Assembly: GCF_013387465.1 (NCBI RefSeq)
Contig: NZ_VYGV01000015.1
Coordinates: 123,938 to 187,937, forward strand
Source of the DNA: Hydrogenophaga aromaticivorans
Lineage (GTDB): Bacteria; Pseudomonadota; Gammaproteobacteria; Burkholderiales; Burkholderiaceae_C
Direction of reading: 5' to 3'
Length of the DNA stretch: 64,000 nucleotides
The notes below the pieces were generated by a model. The model was not told where the DNA came from and did no database searches. It saw only the letters and a list, made by a program, of their open reading frames with translations. A program made the position numbers and the translations under genes. This document shows, piece after piece, positions 34,090 through 42,100 of this stretch. Each line of letters starts with the position of its first letter. Within the stretch, counting starts at the first letter, position 1.

Positions 34090-34880
34090 CCACCCCACTC
34101 AAACCCATCGACGGCGACTGGTTCCAGTTCCGCGACCTCGGCGAGGGCATCACCCTCATCACCGAGCCGCACGTCATCCCTTTCCTCCGCTGCAACATCT
34201 GGCACATCCGCGGGCGCGGGCTCGACCTCATGGTCGACACCGGCCTCGGCGTCAGCAGCCTGCACGCCGCCTCGCGGCACCTCTTCGGCCAGCGCGTGGC
34301 CGCGCTCGCCACCCACGTGCACCTGGACCACGTGGGCAGCCACCACGAGTTCGCCGAATGCTGGTGCCACCGGCTGGAGGCGGACGCGCTCACCCACGCC
34401 AACCCCGACGGCACGCTGGCCGACTTCGACCTCAATGAAGTCAACATCGAAGTGCCCGGCTATCAAACCGGCGGTCCCGCGCTCACCGCCCTGCCCACGC
34501 CCGACTACGATCTTTCGGCCTGGGAGATCAAACAGGCCACTGTCACGCGCCGGCTGGAAGAAGGCGACACCATCGACCTCGGCAACCGCCACTTCGAGGT
34601 GCTGCACCTGCCCGGCCACTCGCCCGGCAGCATCGGCCTGTGGGAAGCCAGGAGCGGCACGCTGTTTTCCGGCGACGCGATCTACGACGGCCCGCTCATC
34701 GACGACCTGCACCACTCCGACCGCGCCGCCTACGCGCGCACCATGGAACGCTTGCTGGGCCTGCCGGTGAGCGTGGTGCACGCGGGCCACGACCCGAGCT
34801 TCGGGCGGGCGCGGCTGCGCGAGCTGGTGCGGGCGTATCTGGGCAAGCTGGAAGGCCTCGACGGGACCGCTGGCGGGTAG
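34086..34880 (+). CDS. Metallo-beta-lactamase-fold hydrolase (264 aa)
   Basis: Binuclear zinc hydrolase of the MBL superfamily: THVHLDHVGS (His77, His79, Asp81, His82), LPGHSPGSIG, SGDAIYD and VHAGHDPSFG give the full metal set. It could be a lactonase, thioesterase or amide hydrolase. It is the last gene of the riboswitch-led operon and overlaps the preceding stop by 4 bp. Confidence 0.87.
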   Translation: MTTPLKPIDGDWFQFRDLGEGITLITEPHVIPFLRCNIWHIRGRGLDLMVDTGLGVSSLHAASRHLFGQRVAALATHVHLDHVGSHHEFAECWCHRLEADALTHANPDGTLADFDLNEVNIEVPGYQTGGPALTALPTPDYDLSAWEIKQATVTRRLEEGDTIDLGNRHFEVLHLPGHSPGSIGLWEARSGTLFSGDAIYDGPLIDDLHHSDRAAYARTMERLLGLPVSVVHAGHDPSFGRARLRELVRAYLGKLEGLDGTAGG

Positions 34881-34915
34881 CCCGGCCACCGGGCCCCGGC
34901 GCCGACTACCCGGAC

Positions 34916-35467
34916 TTACGAACGCATCCCGGTCGGCGGCGTGATCACCACCTGCCCGTCCTTCACCGGCAGCGTGGCGCCCGGCTGGAAGGAGGTGCGC
35001 ACCTTGCCCTCCTGGCCTTCGAGCCGGTAGGTCACGTCGTACCCGACCAGCCTCTGCGACTTGAGCTTCACCGTCCTGCAGCGGCGCTCGGTCGTCGTGA
35101 CCACGTCGTTCTCCTGCAGGTTCTTTTGCACCTGGTTACCCGCGTAGCCCCCGGCCACCGCCCCGGCCACGGTCGCCAGCTTCTTGCCGTTGCCGCCGCC
35201 GATGTTGCTGCCCAGCAGGCCACCCGCCACACCGCCGATCAACGAACCCGCGACGCGGTGCTGGTCCTTCACCGGCGCCTGCCGCCGCACCTGCACGTTC
35301 TCGCAGCGCTCCCGTGGCGTCACCACGGTTTCCATCACCTCTTTCGCCGCGACCACGTCGGCGAACGTCGGCTGTGTCAGCGCCTGGTAGCCGGTGAAGC
35401 CGCTGGCCCCGAGCACCACCATGGCGATGCCGCCCACGGCGATGCCCTTCATCATTGATTTGTCCAT
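34916..35467 (-). CDS. Glycine-zipper 2TM-domain membrane protein (183 aa)
   Basis: Envelope protein with an N-terminal membrane anchor (about residues 8-30) and a glycine zipper, AGSLIGGVAGGLLGSNIGGG and ATVAGAVAGGYAGNQV (about 73-112), as in SlyB/Rick_17kDa_Anti proteins. The C-terminal part has a beta domain with paired cysteines (ERCENVQV, RRCRTVKL). AAGGAGT precedes the ATG at 35467. It converges on the guanidine operon and is unlikely to belong to it. Confidence 0.85.
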   Translation of the reverse strand: MDKSMMKGIAVGGIAMVVLGASGFTGYQALTQPTFADVVAAKEVMETVVTPRERCENVQVRRQAPVKDQHRVAGSLIGGVAGGLLGSNIGGGNGKKLATVAGAVAGGYAGNQVQKNLQENDVVTTTERRCRTVKLKSQRLVGYDVTYRLEGQEGKVRTSFQPGATLPVKDGQVVITPPTGMRS

Positions 35468-35607
35468 GCGAACACTCCTTCTTGTGTGGAGCGCAATGTA
35501 GGGCGGTTGTGTCAACGCACGATGCGCAAAGGTGTCCAAATGCTGCAGCGTGTCACCCAATGTCGACAGGCCCGCGAAGGGCCTGTCGGGTGGGTTGAGG
35601 GAGACGT

Positions 35608-37881
35608 TTACTTCGCCTTCGGGGTCGGCACCAGCCCCAGCGTCGGGGTCTCGCTGAAGAAGTTCCAGGGCTTGAGCAGCACGTTGACCCACTCGGTCGG
35701 CATGATCGGCCACTCTTCGGCGCGCGCCACGTGCGTGGTGCCCGTGGTCAGCCAGACCACGTTGTCGGCGTTCACGATGGCCTGGTCGTCGGCGCTGAAC
35801 TGGCCCAGCCCGGTGTCCTTGCTGGAGCGGTTGGGGAACTTGCCCTCGGGGAATTTTTCGTCCTCGTTGTAGCGCGTCACCCAGATCTGCTTGTCCATGA
35901 AGTTCAGGCGGTTGTAGATCCACTCGTCCTTGCCGAAGTTGGCGCCCTTGGCCACCGGGTGTGTGCCGCCCGCGTAGGGGATCAGCTGGTACGACACCGG
36001 GTTGCCCACCTTGTTGGTCTTGCTGCCGTTGCTCAGCAGCCGGATCGTGGACGGGTCGAACTTCTGCGCCGCCTGCTTCTCGGTCGCCACCGTGCGTAGC
36101 GTGGTCTGCATGGTGCTGGTGCGGGGTCCGCCCGCGGTGTTGGGCGCCACCACCGGATCCACCTCGGTGAGCGAGTTCTGTTCGCCGTCCACGTCCAGGT
36201 CGAGGCGGAAGTTGTAGATGTGCTGGTGTGTGGTGCCCACGATGTTGTGGTCCAGCAGCGTGCCGTATTTCGTGTCTTCGGCGGCGCTGGGATCGGCCAT
36301 GGTGCGGCTCTTCACACCCTTCACCGCCTCGATGCCGGTGGCACCCGCGTTGATGCCGATGGTGCCGTTCTCGGCGAACACCCAGTCGAACATGTAGTCG
36401 TAGTTGCCCACCGTGCTGATCCAGCGCACCACCAGCTCGCGACGCTCGGCGCTGATGTTGGGCTTGCCCATTTCCTGGTGCTTGTACTCGGGGCCGGCGT
36501 AGCGCTCGAACACGGCGATCGCGTTGGGGATCGTCATCGGTGCGCCGGTGAAATCGGCGATGGTTGCGTCGAGGTAGACCGCGTTCTGCGGCGCGTCCTT
36601 GCCGGCCTCGATGGGCGAGGTGAGCGTGCCCATGCCGTACTCGCCCGAGTCGAGGTAGGCCTTGAAATACCAGCCCACGTCCGGGTCACCGTAGGGCACG
36701 ATCATGCCGCCCAGCGTGCCCTCGTAGAGCACCTTGCGCGGTGTGCCCTTGTCGTTGTAGGTCACGGTGGAGAGCGTGAGGCCGGTGCGCGAGTTCAGGC
36801 CGATGTGGAACGCCCAGTTGCGCCAGGTCAGCGTGTTGCCGCTGATGGTGTAGTTCTTGCCCTCGGGCTCGGTGATGTGCAGCGGCTTGTGCGGTGCGCT
36901 GGCCTTGCGGTCGCTGCCGTCGTAGGGCGTGGGCTTCATCGGCACCGGGATCACGCCCGCGTCCTCGATCTTGATCACCTTCTTCTGCTCCAGGTCCACC
37001 ACCGCCACCAGGTTCTCGATCGGGTGTGCCCAGTAGTTGTTGTCGCCCACGTCGAGGTAGCTCACCACCTTGAGCAGGCGCGCCTGCTGCTGCAGCCCGT
37101 CCTTGCCGTCGAAGTAGCCCACGGTCAGCGGCGTGGCCACCACCTTCTTCACGTCGTTGATGCCCCGTTGCGCCAGCGCCTTGGCGTATTCCGGGCTGGC
37201 CTCGATGGCCGCCTGCACCGCACCGAAATCGTCGATCAGCACCATGCCGTGTGCGCCCTCCACGGGCTGCCACTGCAAGAGCTTCTTCGAGGCCAGGTCC
37301 ACCGTGCCCTCGATCAGCTTGCGGCCGTCGAGGATCACGAACGCCGCCTGGCGCGGCGCCTGCACCGGCATGCCTTCCAGTGCGTGTGCCCACACCTGGT
37401 CTTTCGGTGGTGCCTTGAGCACGATCTCGGTGAAGCGGTGGCCGGGCTTGAACTGGCCCGAGGCCTTCAGCACCTCCAGCGTCGCCTGGATCTCGTCCGC
37501 CGTCAGCGGGTTCAGCGGGTTGGGCTTGCGCTCGACCACGAAGGTCTTGTCCAGGCCCGACTGGAACACCTGCTGGAAAAAGTCGGCCGCCACATACGGC
37601 GTGCCCTTGCGCAGCACCACCGGCACGCCCAGCCGCAGCGGCGCGCCGTTCACCTGCGCCGTCTTCGCGCCCGGCTTCACGCGCACCAGGGTGCTGTTGC
37701 GCGAGAGCGTGAACACCTGGGCATAGCTGTCCCACTGCACCGTGGCGTTGAAGTCTTTGGCGGCCTTTTTCAGCGGCACCATCTTGGCGGCAGCGCCGTG
37801 CGCCAGCGCCTGGGGCGACCACAGCGCGGCGGCGGCCAGGGCGACGGCACTCAGTGCCAGGGGAAGGGAGCGGGTGGTCAT
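35608..37881 (-). CDS. tynA: Copper-containing primary-amine oxidase (757 aa)
   Basis: Periplasmic quinoprotein that oxidises primary amines (such as phenylethylamine or tyramine) to aldehyde, ammonia and H2O2. A signal peptide ends at SPQALA (about residue 27). An N-terminal Cu_amine_oxidN-type domain (AAAKMVPLKKAAKDFN onward), as in E. coli TynA, precedes the N2/N3 domains and the catalytic domain. The topaquinone tyrosine lies in STVGNYDYMFDW; copper ligands are in HQHIYNFRLD. The divergent AraC-type gene probably regulates it, as FeaR does tynA. Confidence 0.94.
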   Translation of the reverse strand: MTTRSLPLALSAVALAAAALWSPQALAHGAAAKMVPLKKAAKDFNATVQWDSYAQVFTLSRNSTLVRVKPGAKTAQVNGAPLRLGVPVVLRKGTPYVAADFFQQVFQSGLDKTFVVERKPNPLNPLTADEIQATLEVLKASGQFKPGHRFTEIVLKAPPKDQVWAHALEGMPVQAPRQAAFVILDGRKLIEGTVDLASKKLLQWQPVEGAHGMVLIDDFGAVQAAIEASPEYAKALAQRGINDVKKVVATPLTVGYFDGKDGLQQQARLLKVVSYLDVGDNNYWAHPIENLVAVVDLEQKKVIKIEDAGVIPVPMKPTPYDGSDRKASAPHKPLHITEPEGKNYTISGNTLTWRNWAFHIGLNSRTGLTLSTVTYNDKGTPRKVLYEGTLGGMIVPYGDPDVGWYFKAYLDSGEYGMGTLTSPIEAGKDAPQNAVYLDATIADFTGAPMTIPNAIAVFERYAGPEYKHQEMGKPNISAERRELVVRWISTVGNYDYMFDWVFAENGTIGINAGATGIEAVKGVKSRTMADPSAAEDTKYGTLLDHNIVGTTHQHIYNFRLDLDVDGEQNSLTEVDPVVAPNTAGGPRTSTMQTTLRTVATEKQAAQKFDPSTIRLLSNGSKTNKVGNPVSYQLIPYAGGTHPVAKGANFGKDEWIYNRLNFMDKQIWVTRYNEDEKFPEGKFPNRSSKDTGLGQFSADDQAIVNADNVVWLTTGTTHVARAEEWPIMPTEWVNVLLKPWNFFSETPTLGLVPTPKAK

Positions 37882-38012
37882 GGCGGGGTTCCTCGTGAAG
37901 CGGGGTCAGACAAGGCCCGCACCTTAGGGCGACCCGGTACCGAGGGGTTATCCGTATTTGGCAAATCTGCGCCCGGTTCAACAATGGCGCACAACTTGCA
38001 TCGCGGCCCGGC

Positions 38013-38978
38013 ATGAACTTCGATCACTCCCACAAACGTGCACGCGACGCCGGCGAGCAGGCCGCCAGCCTGCCCGACTGGGACCAGCGCTACGAACAGC
38101 TCTCGGCCGGGCGCTTCGAGGGCGAGGTGGACGAACTGCGCGTGGGCCCGGTGCAGGTGTTTGCCGAACGGGCCAACCAGACCGTCATGCAGGCCGGCCG
38201 CGTCTGCGCCAACCGCGTCTCCGTCGCCCTCGTGCGCGCCGGGCAATCGCCCGGCTGGTTCGGTGGCCACCGCCTGCAGGGCGAACAGCTCATCGGCGTG
38301 TCTTCTCAAGGCGAGTTCGATCTCGTGGCCAGCGCCGACATGCAGATCCTCGCGCTCTCGGTCGACCTGGCGGCGCTGCGCGAGCTGGTGGCCCAGGTGG
38401 ACGGCTCCGAGGCTGAGTTGCCCCCGGTGCCCCTGTTGCTCAAGCCCACGAGCGCCGCCCGCACCGAATACGGTCTGCTGCTCAACGCCGCCCTGCGGCT
38501 CGCGCAAAACCCGAGCGAGCTCAGCGCCCACCCTGCCTCGCGCCGCATGCTCGCGCTCTCGCTCTGCGACGCCCTGCTCGCCAACCTGCGCTCGGGCGAT
38601 CCGACGGGTGCGCTGCCCGCCTCGGCCGCCAGCCGCCGCCGCATCGTCGCCCGCGCGCGCCAGTACATGCAGGCGCACGCCCACGAAGTGATCGCCGTGC
38701 CCGACCTCTGCCAGGCCATCGGCAGCTCGCGACGCGCGCTGCAGTACGCGTTTGAGGAGGTCATGCAGATCAGCCCCGTCACCTACTTGCGCGCCATGCG
38801 CCTCAACCAGGTGCGCAGCGAACTGCGCCAGAACCGGGCGGCGCCCGTGGGCGACGTGGCGGCGCGCTGGGGCTTCTGGCACCCCTCGCGCTTCGCGAGC
38901 GACTACAAGGCCCTGTTCGGCGAGCTGCCGTCGGCAACGCGCAGCGCGGCGGCGGCCAGGGAACCTCTGACGGCCTGA
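38013..38978 (+). CDS. AraC-family transcriptional regulator, FeaR/EutR-like (321 aa)
   Basis: One-component activator with an N-terminal sensing domain (about residues 20-200) and a C-terminal double helix-turn-helix (VPDLCQAIGSSRRALQYAFE and APVGDVAARWGFWHPSRFAS). FWHPSRFASDYKALFGELPS is the AraC signature. Divergent from the amine oxidase gene across 131 bp, it probably activates that gene in response to an amine. The ATG at 38013 has no strong ribosome-binding site. Confidence 0.88.
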   Translation: MNFDHSHKRARDAGEQAASLPDWDQRYEQLSAGRFEGEVDELRVGPVQVFAERANQTVMQAGRVCANRVSVALVRAGQSPGWFGGHRLQGEQLIGVSSQGEFDLVASADMQILALSVDLAALRELVAQVDGSEAELPPVPLLLKPTSAARTEYGLLLNAALRLAQNPSELSAHPASRRMLALSLCDALLANLRSGDPTGALPASAASRRRIVARARQYMQAHAHEVIAVPDLCQAIGSSRRALQYAFEEVMQISPVTYLRAMRLNQVRSELRQNRAAPVGDVAARWGFWHPSRFASDYKALFGELPSATRSAAAAREPLTA

Positions 38979-39048
38979 GGGTGGGGCGCGCCGGGAGGCC
39001 ACACGGCCGAACCGCCGCCACGGCACGCCCCATGCTTGTGCCGACACC

Positions 39049-39672
39049 ATGACCCCCACCACACCCCTTGCGCCCGCCCCCGCCTCCCACTCCTGGTTCG
39101 ACGACACCCACGCGCTCATCGCCGGCTCGCTTTTCGTCGCACTCGGCATGACCATGTTTGGCCACGCTGGCCTGCTGACCGGTGGCGTGGCGGGCGTGGC
39201 CTTCCTCGCCAGCTACGCCAGCGGCCTGCCCTTCGGCCTGTTCTTCTTCCTGTTCAGCCTGCCGATTTTCGTGCTCTCCTGGTACCGGCTCGGCCCGGCG
39301 TTCACCTTCAAGAGCTTCGGCGCCGTCGCCCTCGTGTCCGCCTGCACCACGCTGGCGCCCAAGGTGGTGCGCTTCGAGCTGCTCAACCCCTGGGTCGCCT
39401 CGGTGCTCGGTGGCTTTCTGATCGGCTTCGGGCTGCTCGCCCTGCTGCGCCACCAGGCCAGCGTGGGCGGCGTCAACATCCTCGCGCAATGGCTGCAACA
39501 GGCCAAAGGTTTCAGCGCCGGCAAGGTGCAGATGTGTGTCGATCTGGTCGTCGTGCTCGCGGCGTTCTGGGTGCTGCCGCCCATGCAGGTGGCGCAGTCG
39601 GTGGTGGGCGCGGTGGCCATCGGCGCCATCCTCGCGCTCAACCACCGGCCGGGGCGGTACCTGGGGGTGTGA
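39049..39672 (+). CDS. YitT-family membrane protein (207 aa)
   Basis: Small integral membrane protein of the YitT (DUF161-type) family. About six hydrophobic segments, with the typical N-terminal GLLTGGVAGVAFLASYASGL and the RHQASVGGVNILAQWLQQ region. Function unknown. It follows the AraC gene by 70 bp. Confidence 0.85.
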   Translation: MTPTTPLAPAPASHSWFDDTHALIAGSLFVALGMTMFGHAGLLTGGVAGVAFLASYASGLPFGLFFFLFSLPIFVLSWYRLGPAFTFKSFGAVALVSACTTLAPKVVRFELLNPWVASVLGGFLIGFGLLALLRHQASVGGVNILAQWLQQAKGFSAGKVQMCVDLVVVLAAFWVLPPMQVAQSVVGAVAIGAILALNHRPGRYLGV

Positions 39673-39750
39673 GCGGTGCCACACCGCATCGACCAGACCG
39701 CGGTGCCAAGGCACACTGTGGCGTTGATTCCATATCCAGGGAGTGCCACC

Positions 39751-40077
39751 ATGCCATCTCGCCTTGCCCGTCTCCTGTCGATCGGTCTCCTTCACGGTAT
39801 GTTCGCCGCCTCGGCCCACAGCGCCACACCCGAGCAGATCGAACAGTTCAACGCCTTGCTCAAGAGCCAGGTGAAAACCACAGAGGCCATGGAGGCCGTC
39901 CGCGACGCGCCACCGGGCGAACACGCCCGCTGGGGCGAAGAGGTGTGTACCTGGGTCCGGATCGGCAAGGCCGATTTCGACGCCACCCAGGCCAACCTCG
40001 CAGCGTTCTTCGGGGACGATCTATCCGCTGCGATCGTGTTCGCCGCTCGGCGGGTGATCTGTCCGGAACTCAAGTAA
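39751..40077 (+). CDS. Small exported hypothetical protein (108 aa)
   Basis: A signal peptide (MPSRLARLLSIGLLHGMFAA to about residue 25, cut at HSA) is followed by a mostly helical 83-residue domain with two cysteines (EEVCTWVRIG and RRVICPELK) that could form a disulphide. AGGGAG precedes the ATG at 39751. No family recognised. It lies just before the second guanidine riboswitch but ends 28 bp before the sigma-54 promoter. Confidence 0.7.
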   Translation: MPSRLARLLSIGLLHGMFAASAHSATPEQIEQFNALLKSQVKTTEAMEAVRDAPPGEHARWGEEVCTWVRIGKADFDATQANLAAFFGDDLSAAIVFAARRVICPELK

Positions 40078-40104
40078 TGGGCATTTCGATGCTCTGCCGG
40101 CCCC

Positions 40105-40161
40105 TGGCACCAAACCTGCTAACCAAGAAACCCAGAGAGGCGAGTGCACCAAAACGGTGAT
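40105..40161 (+). promoter_or_regulatory. Candidate sigma-54 promoter and NtrC-like site of the second guanidine operon
   Basis: TGGCACCAAACCTGCT (40105-40120) has the invariant GG-N10-GC of sigma-54 promoters. A palindromic NtrC-like site, TGCACCA-AAA-CGGTGAT (40145-40161), lies between it and the riboswitch, so downstream of the predicted start. The first half-site is perfect. The same two elements, in the opposite order, precede the first riboswitch. Confidence 0.5.
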
Positions 40162-40174
40162 TCGCTGCCTTGAA

Positions 40175-40290
40175 GACCGCTAGGGTTCCGGGCCCAGACC
40201 ACTTCACTTGAGAAGCCGTCTGAGCTGTCTGGTCCGAGAGCAGTCGGCCACGATCGTGTGGCTCCACGGAGGGACAAAAGCCCGGGAGAT
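40175..40290 (+). ncRNA. Guanidine-I (ykkC) riboswitch, copy 2
   Basis: Conserved blocks in order: GCTAGGGTTCCG (40179-40190), GTCTGGTCCGAGAG (40227-40240) and CCACGGAGGGACAAAAGCCC (40264-40283) ending CGGGAGA. Compared with copy 1 the core reads GGGACAAAA instead of GGGATAAAA, and the variable hairpins are longer. Downstream TTTGTCCC (40324-40331), 5 bp before the AGGAG ribosome-binding site, is an exact complement of GGGACAAA in the core, suggesting a pairing-based switch. Confidence 0.92.
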
Positions 40291-40347
40291 GCTTCGCTGC
40301 TTGCGCACGAGCCTCTCTCGCTGTTTGTCCCCCGTCAGGAGCCCCGC

Positions 40348-41226
40348 ATGTCCCAGCTTCCTCCGCCCGCACCCATTCCGCCACCGGCCCGCGCCGGAGC
40401 GCTCGGCGCCGTTGTTTCTGCACGCCCGCCACGGCGCACCGGCTTCTGGACGGTGCGCGCCGGCATTTCGCGCCGCGCCTACTGGGCGTTGGCGCTCACC
40501 GGCCTGATCACCCCGCTGCTGATGTGGGCCGCGCTCGCCGCCTGGGGCGGCATGGACCCGACCTTCCTGCCTTCGCCCACGGCGGTGCTGACCAAGACCT
40601 GGGAATGGGCCACCGAGACCGGCCTGCTGGAAGACATGGGCATCAGCGTCTACCGCGTGGTGGCGGGCTTCGTGCTCTCGGCGGTGATCGCGCTGCCGCT
40701 GGGACTGCTGATCGGTTCGTTCCGCTCGGTGCAGGCGCTGCTGGAGCCGCTGACCGACCTGATCCGCTACATGCCCGCGGTGGCCTTCATTCCGCTGGTG
40801 ATGCTGTGGGTGGGCATCGACGAGGGTTCCAAGATCGCGATCATCTTCATCGGCACCTTTTTCCAGATGGTGCTGATGGTGGCGGAAGACGTGCGCCGCG
40901 TGCCGGCCGCGCAGGTGGAGGCGGCGCAGACCATGGGCGCGAACCGCCGCGAACTGATTGAAAAGGTGATCCTGCCCAGCGCCAAGCCGGCGCTGCTCGA
41001 CACGCTGCGCATCACCATGGGCTGGGCCTGGACCTACCTGGTCGTCGCCGAGCTGGTGGCCGCGAACTCGGGCCTGGGCTACGCCATCCTGCGCGCGCAG
41101 CGCTTCCTGCAGACCGACACCATCTTCGCCGGAATCATCGTCATCGGCCTCATCGGGCTGGTGACGGACCAGCTGTTCCGCTGGCTGCACCGCCGCGCCT
41201 TCCCCTGGCTCTATCTGAAAGGCTGA
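40348..41226 (+). CDS. NitT/TauT-type ABC transporter permease, probably for guanidine (292 aa)
   Basis: Inner-membrane permease with about six helices (residues about 50-285) and the binding-protein-dependent permease signature EAAQTMGANRRELIEKVILP (EAA loop, about 190-209). CAGGAG precedes the ATG at 40348; sequence before that is the riboswitch tail. Partner ATPase follows after 4 bp. The binding protein is encoded 13 kb upstream at 27154. Confidence 0.9.
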   Translation: MSQLPPPAPIPPPARAGALGAVVSARPPRRTGFWTVRAGISRRAYWALALTGLITPLLMWAALAAWGGMDPTFLPSPTAVLTKTWEWATETGLLEDMGISVYRVVAGFVLSAVIALPLGLLIGSFRSVQALLEPLTDLIRYMPAVAFIPLVMLWVGIDEGSKIAIIFIGTFFQMVLMVAEDVRRVPAAQVEAAQTMGANRRELIEKVILPSAKPALLDTLRITMGWAWTYLVVAELVAANSGLGYAILRAQRFLQTDTIFAGIIVIGLIGLVTDQLFRWLHRRAFPWLYLKG

Positions 41227-41230
41227 AGCG

Positions 41231-42085
41231 ATGAACACTCCCATCACCACCCTGCCCAAGATCTCCATCCGCGGCCTCACCAAACAATTCGACGGCGCGC
41301 CCACACACGCGCTGGAGAACGTGGACCTGGACATCGGCGCCAACGAGTTCGTCACCTTCGTGGGCGCGTCGGGCTGCGGCAAGAGCACGCTGCTGCGCAC
41401 CATCGGCGGGCTCGAAACACAGACCAGCGGTGAGCTGCTGGTGGACAACCGGCCCGTGTCCGGCCCGGGCATCGACCGCGCCATGGTGTTCCAGCACTAC
41501 AGCCTCTACCCCTGGATGACGGTGATGGAGAACATCAAGTTCTGCCGCCAGCTCGCGGCGCACACGCAAGACCGCAGCTCCAGCGACGTGGAAGCCGCCT
41601 CGGGCCGGGCCGACGCGCTGCTGCGCCTGATGGGCCTGCAGGCTTCGGCCGGCGCCTGGCCCAACCAGCTTTCGGGCGGCATGCAGCAGCGCGTGGCGAT
41701 CGCGCGCGCGCTCATGGGCCGGCCCGACATCGTGCTGATGGACGAGCCCTTCGGCGCGCTGGACGCGCAGACGCGCGAGGTGATGCACGACCTGATCCGC
41801 TACGTGCACCGGCTGGAGAAAGCCACCATCGTTTTCGTGACGCACGACGTGGAGGAAGCGCTCTACCTCGGCAGCCGCGTGGTGCTGATGGCGCCGCGCC
41901 CGGGCCGCATCGACACGATCTACGAGGTGCCCTTTGGCGACCAGCGCACGCAAGACCTCAAGTTCGCGCCCGAGTTCGTGCGCTTGAAGCGCGACATCCT
42001 GGAACGCATCCGCGAGACCTCGGGCATGAAGACCGACCTGGAACAGCTGCAGCGCCTGAGCGGCGCGGTGAGCGAGCCCGCCTGA
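41231..42085 (+). CDS. NitT/TauT-type ABC transporter ATPase, probably for guanidine (284 aa)
   Basis: Walker A GASGCGKST, Q-loop VFQHYSLYPW, signature LSGGMQQRVAIARAL and Walker B IVLMDEPFGALD are all intact. The C-terminal extension is typical of SsuB/NrtD-type ATPases. It energises uptake through the neighbouring permease. The gap to the next gene is 15 bp. Confidence 0.93.
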   Translation: MNTPITTLPKISIRGLTKQFDGAPTHALENVDLDIGANEFVTFVGASGCGKSTLLRTIGGLETQTSGELLVDNRPVSGPGIDRAMVFQHYSLYPWMTVMENIKFCRQLAAHTQDRSSSDVEAASGRADALLRLMGLQASAGAWPNQLSGGMQQRVAIARALMGRPDIVLMDEPFGALDAQTREVMHDLIRYVHRLEKATIVFVTHDVEEALYLGSRVVLMAPRPGRIDTIYEVPFGDQRTQDLKFAPEFVRLKRDILERIRETSGMKTDLEQLQRLSGAVSEPA

Positions 42086-42100
42086 ACCCCTGGAGACCCC

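Noticed and set aside
40105..40161. Reading the region before riboswitch 2 as a sigma-70 promoter
   Set aside because: No hexamer pair with 16-18 bp spacing stood out, whereas the GG-N10-GC element did; the call stays tentative.
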